Positions 23,303 through 32,562 of a stretch of 64,000 bases of DNA are shown piece by piece. Origin of the DNA: YA12-FULL-51-18 sp041665305 (GTDB lineage: Bacteria; Elusimicrobiota; Elusimicrobia; Elusimicrobiales; UBA9959); NCBI GenBank assembly GCA_041665305.1, contig JBAYJD010000001.1:1-64000 (forward strand), given 5' to 3'. The notes below the pieces were generated by a model that worked only from the letters and a program-made list of their open reading frames with translations, was not told where the DNA came from and searched no databases. Each line of letters opens with the position of its first letter. Within the stretch, counting starts at the first letter, position 1. A program made the position numbers and the translations under genes.

Positions 23303-26200
23303 GGTACTCTCCTCCCCTTGCGGGTGTACTGCGTCCGGCGACCGGCCGGTCCGGGGTAATCCGGCGATCCTGTCGTTCAGATACCCAAGACCCTTATCGA
23401 GAGGTTGTTTCAGGTGAATTCTTAAAACGCGTCTATTCTTTGAATCCAGAGCCTCGAAATCCCCGATGGCCTGAGCCATTTCCAACTGCCGGAAACCGTA
23501 CTTCTCCCCTATGATATTAATATCATTTTTGGCCTGGGCTGTCAAGATTACGAAGAACGCGGAATCGGGGCCGCCTTTGTGCAGCTGTCCCGAGGAATGG
23601 AGGTATCTAGGGCCGTAGGAAAGCGTGACGGCCGAGGCCGTGCGTTCTTTCAGATCGGCGCGCAGGCGGTTGAGTTCCGTTTCGACCCTGGGCGCGTTGG
23701 GCAGGTAGGCCAGCAGGGCGAGATACTCTTTTTCCCTCAGTCCGGAGAAGATGCACCGGAAGATGTCTTCGTAACCGGCCAGGCCGGGTTTGCGCGCCAG
23801 CAGCGCCTTCGAGGCGTATACGTCCAGCTTGTCCGAAGAAAACTGGGGTTTGGGCGCCGCGGTCTTTTCTTTGGCCGTCATGGCTCCCAGAACTTCTATC
23901 GTCAGGTCCTTTGCTTCCTTCACATTGGGCTGGTCGAACGGGTCTATGCCCAGCAGGGCGCCGGCCGCGGCCGTGGCCGCTTCCCAGCGGAAGAACTCTC
24001 CGCCGAGGTCGTAGGCGTCCCTGATGAAGATGGTGTAAACGGGATGGCCCGCCTTTTTAAGCTTGCCGAGCTTCTCGGCGGTTCCCGGTTCCGGCGAAGC
24101 GCCTATCTGGGTGTGCACGAAGAACCTGTCCTCCTGGTATTCTTCCGGCCCGGAGAGCTCTTCCATGCAGACCGGCACCACTCCCCGGCCTTCCTTGCCT
24201 GTGCTTTCGGCCACCAGCTGTTCCACCCAGAGGCCGAAGGCCTCAAGCGCTTTCGGCATCACCAGCGTCAGTTTGTCGCGCCCTTTCAGGGCCATGCCCC
24301 CCAGCAGGGCGCCGAGCATCGCGCCCGGGTTTCTGGCGGGGTCGGGTTCCTTGCACAGATTGGCGGCGTCTATCGCCCTTTCCAGCAGTTTTTTGATGTC
24401 GGCGCCGCACAGGGCCGCCGGCACCATCCCGAAACAGGAGAGCGCCGAGAACCTGCCGCCTATATCCGCGAAATTTATGAAGACCTTGCGGAACTTCTTT
24501 TCTTTCGCCAGTTTCGCGAGCCCCGTACCCGGGTCGGTGATGGCGGCGAAGTTGTTGCCCGGTTTTTTTACCCCGGCTTTTTTAAGCAGGCTCCAGAAAT
24601 ATTTGAACTGGCTGGACGGTTCGATGGTGCCGCCGGATTTGCTGGCGAAAATGAACAGCGTTTTTTTCAGGTCCAGGTTCTTTGCGACCGACAGGATCCA
24701 GGCAGGGTCGGTGGTGTCGAGGACATGCAGCCGGGGCCTGTCCGGGCTCTGGAACACGGTCCTCATGACTTCCGGCGCCAGGCTGGACCCGCCCATGCCC
24801 AGCAGCACCACGCTGGAAAATCCTTCGCCGACGATCTCGTCGCGAAAACGGCCTATCTCCTTCACGCGGGCCAGCATTTTGAACGGCGCGTCCAGCCAGC
24901 CCAGAGAGTTGTTGATGATAGCCGCGTGCGCGGGCTCGTCCTTCCAAAGCCCGGCGTCCTTTTTCCAGAGGCGTCTGACAAAATCCATATCGGCAAGTTT
25001 TTCCAGCTCGGGCTTGTGGTCGCCGGCGGGCGGTACGGGCGCCGGGAGGCCGTCGGCGGCGGGTTTCAGGAGGGAGCGCTTTTTTTCCTCTATGTGGCTT
25101 ATCAGGGAATCGTAGGCGCGCGAGAATTTCTCCACGCCGTCGTTCTCCAGGGCTTCGCAGATGGACCGGAAATCCACGCCGGTGAGTTCCAGCCTTTCGA
25201 AGAAAGCCTCCGCGACGGCCATCCGTGCGTTGACCGGCGCCTTGTCCGGGTTCCCGTGCTCCAGGAAAGCTTTCAGGGTCTTTTCCGGCAGGGTGTCGAT
25301 GGAATCCTGTAGCAGCAGGGCGTCGGCGTACATCGTGTCCCTGTAGGCCGGATTTTTCACCCCGGTCGAAGCCCAGAGGATGCGCTGTTTCATCGCGCCT
25401 TTTTCCCGCAGCGCCTGGAATTCTCCGCTGGAAAAGATGACGGAATATTTCCTGTAAGCGACAAGGGAGTTCGCGGCGCCGGTGCGGCCCCTGGCGGCGT
25501 TGGCGAAATCGTAAAGCTCCTCGCTGTCGAAAGAGCCCTCCGCGGCCAGCAGCGTTTCAAGTTCGTCGTCGGCCGCCGTGTCGATGCGGCTTACGAAAAA
25601 GCTGGCGACCGAGGCCAGGGTGTTCACGGGCAGGCCGTTGGCGGTCCGCCAGGTCAGGGCGTCGATATACGCTCTTACCACTTCCTCATACCTGTCGGGA
25701 GAGAAAATAAGGGTGAAGTTGACATTGACGCCTTTTTTCAGAAGAGCGTTCCCGGCGCCCACGCCCTGCGTGGTGGCCGGGACTTTTATCATCACATTCT
25801 TGCGGGCAAGCCTGGCGAAGAGCCGCTCGCCCTCCTTGACGGTGCGTTCAAGGTCGCGGGCCAGCGAAGGTTTTACCTCCATGCTCACGAACCCGTCCGT
25901 GCCTCCCGTCTCTTCATACACGCCTCTGAAGAGGTCCGCGGCGCGCTGGATGTCCTCCACCGCGAGAGTTTCGAAGATCGCTTCGGCCGCGGCGTCTTTG
26001 GCCGCGAGGGCCGCTATCGCTTCCTCATAATAGGAGGACTTGAGTACGGCGGCCTCAAAAATAGAAGGATTGGAGGTTACGCCGGTGACGCCCTGTTCCT
26101 TTATCAGCCTGGCCAGGGCGCCGTTTATGAGCAGTTCCCGGCTGAGGTTGTCGAGCCAGAGGCTTTGTCCGGCTGCTTTAACTTCCTTTAAGATATCCAT
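22928..26200 (-). CDS. tal-pgi: Bifunctional transaldolase / glucose-6-phosphate isomerase with C-terminal readthrough extension
   Basis: 1090 residues. Transaldolase domain about 1-375: GVTSNPSIF (40-48) and Schiff-base Lys139 in NVMIKVPAT. Glucose-6-phosphate isomerase domain about 400-960: GMGGSSLAPE (468-477) and SKSGGTIE (520-527). Fused TAL-PGI enzymes of about 950 residues are known and join the non-oxidative pentose phosphate branch to glycolysis. The odd part is the last 124 residues: they begin at an internal ATG (23302) with its own strong SD, so the natural stop of TAL-PGI seems lost and the frame reads through into the next gene. rpiB lies directly upstream, keeping pentose phosphate genes together. 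Confidence 0.9.
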   Translation of the reverse strand: MDILKEVKAAGQSLWLDNLSRELLINGALARLIKEQGVTGVTSNPSIFEAAVLKSSYYEEAIAALAAKDAAAEAIFETLAVEDIQRAADLFRGVYEETGGTDGFVSMEVKPSLARDLERTVKEGERLFARLARKNVMIKVPATTQGVGAGNALLKKGVNVNFTLIFSPDRYEEVVRAYIDALTWRTANGLPVNTLASVASFFVSRIDTAADDELETLLAAEGSFDSEELYDFANAARGRTGAANSLVAYRKYSVIFSSGEFQALREKGAMKQRILWASTGVKNPAYRDTMYADALLLQDSIDTLPEKTLKAFLEHGNPDKAPVNARMAVAEAFFERLELTGVDFRSICEALENDGVEKFSRAYDSLISHIEEKKRSLLKPAADGLPAPVPPAGDHKPELEKLADMDFVRRLWKKDAGLWKDEPAHAAIINNSLGWLDAPFKMLARVKEIGRFRDEIVGEGFSSVVLLGMGGSSLAPEVMRTVFQSPDRPRLHVLDTTDPAWILSVAKNLDLKKTLFIFASKSGGTIEPSSQFKYFWSLLKKAGVKKPGNNFAAITDPGTGLAKLAKEKKFRKVFINFADIGGRFSALSCFGMVPAALCGADIKKLLERAIDAANLCKEPDPARNPGAMLGALLGGMALKGRDKLTLVMPKALEAFGLWVEQLVAESTGKEGRGVVPVCMEELSGPEEYQEDRFFVHTQIGASPEPGTAEKLGKLKKAGHPVYTIFIRDAYDLGGEFFRWEAATAAAGALLGIDPFDQPNVKEAKDLTIEVLGAMTAKEKTAAPKPQFSSDKLDVYASKALLARKPGLAGYEDIFRCIFSGLREKEYLALLAYLPNAPRVETELNRLRADLKERTASAVTLSYGPRYLHSSGQLHKGGPDSAFFVILTAQAKNDINIIGEKYGFRQLEMAQAIGDFEALDSKNRRVLRIHLKQPLDKGLGYLNDRIAGLPRTGRSPDAVHPQGEESTMIKLAARKNNNKTTVNTATRTTTTNTKTTTQNKLTGTTEYVLIDYPKNLETITSRQYSIRIAANDAAGLDISIDDAPWQSCRHSVGYWWFDWTNFTPGTHQLVARMHKKNGEYLLSKRRRCKVN

Positions 26201-26211
26201 AATTCCCCCTT

Positions 26212-26670
26212 TTATTTCCCGGGCTGCTTTTGTTCAAAAGAGCGCACTTTGTCCAGGCGCCTGACATGGCGGGTTTCATTTGAGAACGAGGCTCCGATGA
26301 AAGCCCGCGCTATTTCCTCGGCCAGCGCCGTGCCGATGATCCTGGCGCCCAGGCATAGGATGTTCATGTCGTCGTGTTCGACTCCCTGGCGGGCGGAATA
26401 GGTGTCATGGCAGACCGAGGCCCGGGCCCCGGTGAACTTATTGGCCGCTATGCAGGCGCCTACGCCGGAACCGCAGACGATGATCCCTTTATTGGCCTTG
26501 CCCTGGGTGACGGCAAGGGCGATTTTCGCGGCGAAATCGGGGTAATCGACCGCGGTGTCGGGGGAGTCGGTCCCCAGGTCGTCGATCTTATGGCCGAGCT
26601 GTTTGAGGCAGTCGGCGAGGTATTGTTTTAAGGGAAAACCGGCGTGATCGCTGGCAATGGCAATTTTCAA
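26212..26670 (-). CDS. rpiB: Ribose-5-phosphate isomerase B
   Basis: 152 residues. Interconverts ribose-5-P and ribulose-5-P. Signatures: ASDHAGFPLK near the start with the catalytic region IIVCGSGVGACIAANKFTGARAS and HDDMNILCLGARI. Eleven bases upstream of tal-pgi, so co-transcribed; both enzymes belong to the non-oxidative pentose phosphate pathway. Confidence 0.95.
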   Translation of the reverse strand: MKIAIASDHAGFPLKQYLADCLKQLGHKIDDLGTDSPDTAVDYPDFAAKIALAVTQGKANKGIIVCGSGVGACIAANKFTGARASVCHDTYSARQGVEHDDMNILCLGARIIGTALAEEIARAFIGASFSNETRHVRRLDKVRSFEQKQPGK

Positions 26671-26939
26671 TCTGGCCTCCGTAAAACCAAGCTGATAAAT
26701 TTTATCATTTTGGCGGGAATTATTTCCGAGCTAAATTGATCAAGAGAGCGACTGCTACAGGTCTAAATCCGTATCAGGAGACATGTTTCCGCATTAAGGA
26801 TTTCCGGGACAGTATCGACCTCAGCATTGTTGTTGTCAGGTTGCAGAAACCACCGGGCGGGTTATTGACCTACGCATAAGTAATAGAATTTCTGGAGGCT
26901 TGGATTTGGGTGCGAAGCACAATTCAATGAACAAGATGG
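26671..26939. other. Intergenic region between divergent rpiB and peptidase fragment
   Basis: Lower GC. Holds a copy of a dispersed repeat (26778-26867) and a degenerate direct repeat (GCGAAGCACAATTCAATGAAC / GCGAAGCGACACAATTGAAT). No complete gene. Confidence 0.5.
26778..26867 (+). repeat. Dispersed ~90-bp repeat, copy 1
   Basis: Matches the reverse complement of 52481-52570 at roughly 80% or better. The longest identical block runs from TCAGCATTGTTG to GCAGAAACCA. A short reading frame through the conserved block differs mainly at third positions, so it may be the remnant of a coding 3' end. Confidence 0.75.
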
Positions 26940-28043
26940 ATGCGGGTGGAGCGAAGCGACACAATTGAATATGAACAGGACGCGATGAAAAATTATGGCC
27001 TTGAGCCGGGCGGCACTGCGGACGGTTTTATCCAGCCTGTGCGGCGGAAGATCTCGGGAAAGCGGATAGGAAGCAACATCATAGGCCTCGTCAGGGGATG
27101 GACAAGACCGGATGAATGCGTCTATGTCGACGCGCATTACGACCACTGGGGGAGAGCGGGCGGGCGGCTCCAGCCGGGCGCCAACGACAACGCATCCGGC
27201 ATAGCCGTAATGCTGGAAACGGCGCGCAATATCGCCTTGTCGCGGCCCGACCGCACCATCGTGTTCATGGCTTCCGATTGCGAAGAGGGCGCGCTTCTTC
27301 CGATGCTGGGAGGGTTGAAGGGCGCCGCTTACCAGGCCGGCCATCGCTCCGTCTGTTCAAAAGACCGGATCAAGGGCGTGGTGGTGGCGGATACGCTCGG
27401 CAGGAGGTTCATAGACGGCATGAGCCCGCAGCTTTTCCTGATCGGCAGCGAATCGGACCGGGCCGTTTACGAACTTGCGGGGCGGCTGGCCGACGATCTT
27501 CAGCCGATCGTTCCCGTCAACCGGCTGGGCGTGTACGCCATCGAGCCTTTGGGAAGCTTGGCGCCGAGGGCCGATTACGGGGCCTATCGCGGGATCGGCG
27601 TCCCCTTTGTGTTCGCCACCTCAGGCATACCGGCGGAATATCATACCGAGTGCGATACTATAGATAAGATAGATTTTGACTTTATGGAAAAGGCCGGAGC
27701 GGGGATCCTTGGACTGGTGAGACGCATGGGATCGGAAAAATTCCGGGCCGGGCCGGCCATCCCGCCTGATGAGGTGCTCGACTGGGCCGGAGAGCTGGCG
27801 GTCGCGGACCGGATCTCGGAAACCCTGCTGGGACTGCCCGGCCTGCCGGCCGACAAAGCCGATTATCTCGCGCGGCTGCGCGCGGATAATGAGCGGCTGA
27901 AAACCCTGGCTGAGGCCCCGGCGGAACATAAGGACGCCGTCAAACGGTCGATCAGGGAGATTGTGATGCTTATGATGAAAATGAACGGCTCCCTGAAGTT
28001 CCGGGAGCATCTCTTCCGTACCTACGACGGTCCCCGCGAGTAG
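26940..28043 (+). pseudogene. M28-family metallopeptidase, N-terminally truncated
   Basis: 367 residues in the open frame, beginning within the family domain: there is no signal peptide, and only about 60 residues precede the first zinc-ligand block. Ligands and catalytic residues look intact: DAHYDH (64-69), GANDNASG (80-87), DCEEGALL (113-120), VVADTLGRRF and EYHTECDT. Known M28 enzymes are exported aminopeptidases. An in-frame TGA at 26928 blocks extension, there is no SD, and repeat DNA lies just upstream. A 5' deletion or insertion is the likely cause. It could still be expressed as a cytoplasmic enzyme if the ATG at 26940 or 26985 is used. Confidence 0.65.
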
Positions 28044-28044
28044 A

Positions 28045-28065
28045 AGAAAAAGCGCCGCTTTTTTC
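28045..28065 (+). terminator. Short A/U-flanked hairpin after the peptidase
   Basis: GAAAAAGCG-CCG-CTTTTTTC directly after the stop; T-rich descending arm fits an intrinsic terminator. Confidence 0.5.
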
Positions 28066-28082
28066 GCGGCCGGCGCCGTACG

Positions 28083-28113
28083 GACCTGGAAAATTTTTTA
28101 AATTTTCCAGGTC
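28083..28113. terminator. Perfect palindrome at the end of the Bat operon
   Basis: 14-bp arms GACCTGGAAAATTT/AAATTTTCCAGGTC around TTT, overlapping the TGA of the last Bat gene. Probably bidirectional between converging genes. Confidence 0.65.
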
Positions 28114-28858
28114 AGATCTTTTCGGCGGCGGTTTTCTGCACCCAGCCTTTTATCCCTTCCCTGGGTATCCCCACCTCGTAATAATTGTCGTCCGTATCGT
28201 CCAGGATCTTGACCAGTCTGGCTTCAGGCAGCGTGGCGTAGGCTTTGAAGGACTCTCCGGGGCCGCTCAGGAGCCTGGCCGAACCTTCGGCCGTAATGAC
28301 GGCGGCGCCGTTGAACGGGGAGGAGGAACGGGCTATGAACCATAACAGGGTCCCGGCGAACAGCAGTCCCGACGCCGTCAGCGCCCTCTTTAACTTTCCG
28401 CGCAGGTCCGTTTTCAGGGCGTAAACCGAGAGCAGCAGGCAGCCGAGCCACCAGAAAAGCGTTATCGCGGCCTTGAGTTCGAGGTCCGAAAGGAAGTAAT
28501 ACACGTAGTGGAGGGCTCTCGGCATGCCTTCCGGCACCAAGGTCTGTCCCGTGCGTTTCAGCGCGAAGTCCAGGTTGGCGCGGATGTCCGGATCGCGCGG
28601 GTCCAGACGGAAGGCTTTGCAGTAGCAGAGTATGGCGGGTCCCGGTTTGTTCAGGCGGAAATAGGCGTTGCCGGCGTTGTAGAAGGCGTAGGGGTCGTAC
28701 GGCTCCTTTGAGGTTATTTCTTTATAGCCTTCCAGCGCGGCCTGGTAGCTGCCGTTCTTGTACAGGTCGTTGTACCCGGCCAGACTGTTCCGGTCGGCCG
28801 CGCCCGCCCCGCTTACGGGGAAAAGCGCGAATAGCGCGAACAATATCTTTTTTTTCAT
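28112..28858 (-). CDS. batE: BatE-like TPR/SH3 membrane protein
   Basis: 248 residues. Signal peptide (1-20), TPR units at about 27-110, two membrane helices at about 130-150 and 162-178, then an SH3b-like domain (about 185-245: SARLLSGPGESFKAYATLPEARLVKILDD…). This is the BatE arrangement of the Bat (Bacteroides aerotolerance) operon, thought to act in envelope stress or aerotolerance complexes. Its start overlaps the batD stop by 4 bases. Last gene of the operon. Confidence 0.8.
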   Translation of the reverse strand: MKKKILFALFALFPVSGAGAADRNSLAGYNDLYKNGSYQAALEGYKEITSKEPYDPYAFYNAGNAYFRLNKPGPAILCYCKAFRLDPRDPDIRANLDFALKRTGQTLVPEGMPRALHYVYYFLSDLELKAAITLFWWLGCLLLSVYALKTDLRGKLKRALTASGLLFAGTLLWFIARSSSPFNGAAVITAEGSARLLSGPGESFKAYATLPEARLVKILDDTDDNYYEVGIPREGIKGWVQKTAAEKI

Positions 28859-30732
28859 CGTTCCTTCAGATCCTTTTCAAGCAGGTCCAGAAGAGCCTCG
28901 TATTTTTCCATCAGGTCCCTGGCGGTTTCCGGAGTGGCCGCTGCCGGGGAAAAATGAAGTCCTTCCAGTTTTTCCCAGAGGTCCCTGATCTCATCCAGCG
29001 AATGTTCTCCGATGTCCGGGAATTTTTCCCTGAAAAGGGAGAGGGCGCGTTTTATCGTGAGTCCGCCGACCCTGCAACCGGACTTGTCCGAGAGATACGA
29101 CAAAAGGGAGTCGTAAAGGATCGAGGCCGCTTCCCCGGGCCGGCCGTTTTTCAGCTCCCCGCCGGCGGCGGCGAGCTCCGCGCGCGCTTTTCCGCGGGCG
29201 CGCCTGAAACGGAACAGCAGCGGATTTTTAAGACGGAAATCCTTAAGGCGGGCGAGCCAGAGGCTTAAGAGGACGGCGGCCGCCGGGAAAAAATTCAGCC
29301 ACAGCGGCAGCGCGGAAACCTCCCCCGCCAGCCTTCCCGCGAGCGGCGGCCGCGCACGGTCGCTTACATAGCGGATATCGGAGGAAAGAGGGGTTATCCC
29401 CTCGGCCTGCGACCCGTGCGCGAACGAGAAGGTTTTTCCTTCCGCGTCCCCTTTTTTCACCGTGATCTCAAAGGGTCCGGCCGTCAACTCCCGGTAGGCC
29501 CCGGCTTGCGGGTCGAAGAAGGAGAATTTGATCTGCGGGATGGTCCGCCGCCCCTCGGTTCTGGGGATGAGGATAGTAGTGAAAACTTTTTTCCCCCCGA
29601 TGATATCGTTCTTCTTGGAAATATCCAGGGAACTCATCGTGTCGTAGACCTTGAAGTCGGGCATCTCCGGCGGTTTGGGCGCCGTAAGCGTTTTAAGGTT
29701 GCCCGTGCCGGTCACGGTTACGGAAAGGTTCAGGGCTTCCCCCGTTTTCGCCTCCCTGGGGCTCAGGCCGGCGGAAAGGGTGAAGTTGCCGACGGCGCCT
29801 CTGAACGACGCCGGGGCGCCTTCGGGCAGGGGCAGTATTTTGAGGGCCGCGGAATTGCTTTTGACCTGGCGGGTCTCGCCCTGTCCGGCGCCGGAAAAAA
29901 ATTTCTGGAAAAAGCCGGGGTCGAAGGGGTCCATCTCGCTTTCGGCGTGGACCTGCGCTATAACGGACGCCGGACCGACGGCGGCCGGGCCTTCTTCCAG
30001 GCCGAAGAGCGCCGTCTTGATCTCGCTGTAGGCGTAACGCGCGCCTTTGATCACGGTTTCCCCGTTCCTGACGGGCGGCAGGTCTTCGGCGAGCAGGTTC
30101 TTGAACTGGGGCGGGAGATACTGCGGGTTGGAGGTCAGCGGTACCGCGGTGTAGAACCGGATGGTCAGGTTGACTTGTTCGTTGGGATAGGCCGTCTTTT
30201 TGTCGGTTTCCGCCGTCAGGTAGAGGGCGTCCTCCGGCCTCATGGCGGCCGGGCCGCCGTCGGCCGCGCGGGTCCGTCCGGCGGCCCGCCGGCCCGGCGC
30301 GCCCTGCTGCCGGGAGGCCTGCGCGGCGGATTTAACCACCTCGATCTCTATCTCCTGCGTGGCGTATTTTTCTTTTCCGTTAAAGACCGGGATGGACGGG
30401 ATCTTCTGTTTGCCGAGGAACCTGGGTGAAAGAATGTAGGTGAAGGCGACCGAGGTATTTATCCTGCCGTTCACAATGGAGATGTTCTGGCTTCTGCCTG
30501 AGGAGTAGACATTGAAATTGTCCATTCGGGGCAGCTCCGGTTCCGGGACGGAGGCGGAATCGCCCAGGACGGTTACGGTGAGGTAAAGGCTGTCGTTGAT
30601 CTCCACGCTTTTTTTGTCGGTTTCCGCCGAGATGGAAAGCGCCGCCGACGCCGTCCCCGCCGCCAGGAAAAGCAGCGCGAGGAGCGCGTAAGCCGGGCGT
30701 ATGGGTCGAATTGAGGATAAATTTGTGGCCAT
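28855..30732 (-). CDS. batD: BatD (oxygen-tolerance protein)
   Basis: 625 residues. N-terminal signal/anchor (about 13-30), then repeated Ig-like BatD domains beginning SISAETDKKSVEINDSLYLTV, where the phrase TAETDKKTAYPNEQVNLTIRFY repeats the theme in the middle. A membrane helix at about 485-505 and a helical cytoplasmic tail follow. Family members are periplasmic scaffolds of the Bat complex. Located 27 bp after the batB-batC fusion. Confidence 0.88.
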   Translation of the reverse strand: MATNLSSIRPIRPAYALLALLFLAAGTASAALSISAETDKKSVEINDSLYLTVTVLGDSASVPEPELPRMDNFNVYSSGRSQNISIVNGRINTSVAFTYILSPRFLGKQKIPSIPVFNGKEKYATQEIEIEVVKSAAQASRQQGAPGRRAAGRTRAADGGPAAMRPEDALYLTAETDKKTAYPNEQVNLTIRFYTAVPLTSNPQYLPPQFKNLLAEDLPPVRNGETVIKGARYAYSEIKTALFGLEEGPAAVGPASVIAQVHAESEMDPFDPGFFQKFFSGAGQGETRQVKSNSAALKILPLPEGAPASFRGAVGNFTLSAGLSPREAKTGEALNLSVTVTGTGNLKTLTAPKPPEMPDFKVYDTMSSLDISKKNDIIGGKKVFTTILIPRTEGRRTIPQIKFSFFDPQAGAYRELTAGPFEITVKKGDAEGKTFSFAHGSQAEGITPLSSDIRYVSDRARPPLAGRLAGEVSALPLWLNFFPAAAVLLSLWLARLKDFRLKNPLLFRFRRARGKARAELAAAGGELKNGRPGEAASILYDSLLSYLSDKSGCRVGGLTIKRALSLFREKFPDIGEHSLDEIRDLWEKLEGLHFSPAAATPETARDLMEKYEALLDLLEKDLKER

Positions 30733-30759
30733 AGATGTAAATACCGGCCGGAGGATCGG

Positions 30760-32559
30760 CTACCAGTCTTTTCCCGAACCGGGCTCTTTCTGCTTCGGTT
30801 TATCGCTGAAGCGGGCGTTCATCATCTCCCGGCTGCCGGAAGATTTTTCCTTCTCCTTCATCATTTCCAGCAGTTTATCCGCCTGACGGCGGGCCGCTTC
30901 CTGTTTTTTTTGCTCTTCCTTTTTCTGGTCCTGTTGTTCCTTCTTTTCCTGGTCCTTCCCGTCGTTTTTATTCTCCTGCTTCTGCTGCTTTTCAGGTTCT
31001 TTCCTGTCCTGTTTCGGGTTCTTGCACTGGTTTTTATTCTGTTTCTGCTGTTCAAGGGCTTTCTGGAGGTTGTATCTGGCGTTCGCCGCGCTCCGGGGCC
31101 CGGCGATGATCGCGGACCGGTATTTTTCTATCGCTTTCGCGAGGTCGGACATCTTGTAGTAGGCGTTGCCGGCGTTGTAGTCGGCGGCGCTTTTAAGTTT
31201 CGGATCTTTGGCGGCTTCCTCGAACTCCCCCGCCGCTTTCGCGTAATCTTCCATGCGGTAGTAAGCCGCGCCCCTGTTAAAGATTATTTTGGAGTTCTTC
31301 GGGCTTTTTTCAAGGGCTTTCGAATAATAGTCGTAGGCCTTAGGGAAATCCTTGTCGGCGTAGGCTTTGTTGCCCCGGCGCGCCAGGCTCTCCGGGGAAG
31401 CCCAGCTTTTTTGCCCTGGTTCCCCGCCGGCGGGGCCCGGCGGGACGGCCTGTGCGCGGCCGGGCGAAGCCTGGCAAAGGGCCAGGGCCGAGAACAGCAG
31501 GAGGGCCGGAGTTTTACGAAAACGGGACAAAAGTCCGGCCGGGAGCTTAGGCCGAACGAATCCTTTTTCCATGAACATCAATTCTACAAAAAGCAGGAGG
31601 AACGCGACAGCCAGCGGCACGCGGTAACGGTTCTTGTACGCGGCTTTTCCGAACCCTCTGGTCTTCGACATCGCTATCCTGCCCACCGTGGCGCGGATCT
31701 CTTCGGCCGCGGCCTCCGGATCTCCGCCGTAACGGATGTACGCGGCTCCGGTTTTCTGCGCTATCTTGAGCAGGGTCGCTTCGTCCAGGTGCGTTACGAC
31801 GGTTTTCCCGGTCCGGTCTTTCTTATATTCGGTGAAATTTCCGCTCTGGTCCGCCACCGGGATCAGTTCGCCTTCCGTCTTTCCCAGTCCCACGGTGAAG
31901 ATCTTGAGGTTCGCGGCCGCGGCCGAGTTGAGCGCCTCGTCGACCCGGCCTTCCAGGTCCTCGCCGTCGGTTATGAGCACCAGGACTTTTTGCCCGGGAT
32001 ATTTGCCGAGCATGTCGCCGGCGGCCGTTATGGCGGAGGCGAGATCCGTGCCCGGGACGGGCAGGATGCCCGGGGCCAGGTAGGACAGGAAGTATTTGAC
32101 GGCGTCGGAGTCCGTGGTCAGCGGGCATTGGACGCGGGCGTCGCCGCTAAAAGCTATGATCCCCATTCTGTAGTCGGGGAATTTGTCCACGAGCGCGTTA
32201 AGCACGAGCTTGGCGTTCTCTATGCGCGAAGGCTTGAGGTCCCTGGCTCCCATGGAGGCCGAGGTGTCGACGGCCACCGCCAGGCTGCCGTTCAGGTCGG
32301 TGACCGGGGCCATTTCCATTCCCCACTGCGGTCCGCCCGCGGCCGCGATCAGGAACGCCAGCGCCGCCAGGTACAGACTGTCGCGGATCCGTTTCCCGGC
32401 AGCGGCGTTCCCCCCGGACAGTCTGGCGAGCTGCTCCGGAGCCATAAGTTCCATGGCCGCGCGGGCGGAGGCGGCGCGCGCCTTGAAGTAGAGGAACAGC
32501 AGCGCGGCAAAGCCCGCGACAAGCCAGAAAAACCACGCAGGGTATTTAAAAAGTTCCAT
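30760..32559 (-). CDS. batB: BatB-BatC fusion: VWA membrane protein plus TPR
   Basis: 599 residues. Two N-terminal membrane helices (about 9-27 and 60-76), a von Willebrand A domain (about 92-290) with MIDAS DTSAS (98-102) and the later TDGEDLEGR, then another membrane helix near 310-330. A periplasmic C-terminal part has TPRs (about 385-505: RGNKAYADKDFPKAYDYYSKAL…) and a Lys/Gln/Glu-rich low-complexity stretch like BatC. In Bacteroidetes batB and batC are commonly separate; here they are one frame. Metal-dependent adhesion role by family. Confidence 0.88.
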   Translation of the reverse strand: MELFKYPAWFFWLVAGFAALLFLYFKARAASARAAMELMAPEQLARLSGGNAAAGKRIRDSLYLAALAFLIAAAGGPQWGMEMAPVTDLNGSLAVAVDTSASMGARDLKPSRIENAKLVLNALVDKFPDYRMGIIAFSGDARVQCPLTTDSDAVKYFLSYLAPGILPVPGTDLASAITAAGDMLGKYPGQKVLVLITDGEDLEGRVDEALNSAAAANLKIFTVGLGKTEGELIPVADQSGNFTEYKKDRTGKTVVTHLDEATLLKIAQKTGAAYIRYGGDPEAAAEEIRATVGRIAMSKTRGFGKAAYKNRYRVPLAVAFLLLFVELMFMEKGFVRPKLPAGLLSRFRKTPALLLFSALALCQASPGRAQAVPPGPAGGEPGQKSWASPESLARRGNKAYADKDFPKAYDYYSKALEKSPKNSKIIFNRGAAYYRMEDYAKAAGEFEEAAKDPKLKSAADYNAGNAYYKMSDLAKAIEKYRSAIIAGPRSAANARYNLQKALEQQKQNKNQCKNPKQDRKEPEKQQKQENKNDGKDQEKKEQQDQKKEEQKKQEAARRQADKLLEMMKEKEKSSGSREMMNARFSDKPKQKEPGSGKDW

Positions 32560-32562
32560 ACG

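Noticed and set aside
23579..25312. 577-residue plus-strand ORF antisense to tal-pgi
   Set aside because: Shadow of a clearly identified enzyme on the other strand; GC-rich codon positions generate long antisense frames, and the translation has no family signature.
26940..27667. Second plus-strand ORF 27116-27667 within the peptidase region
   Set aside because: Out-of-frame shadow of the M28 reading frame, Arg-rich with no signature.
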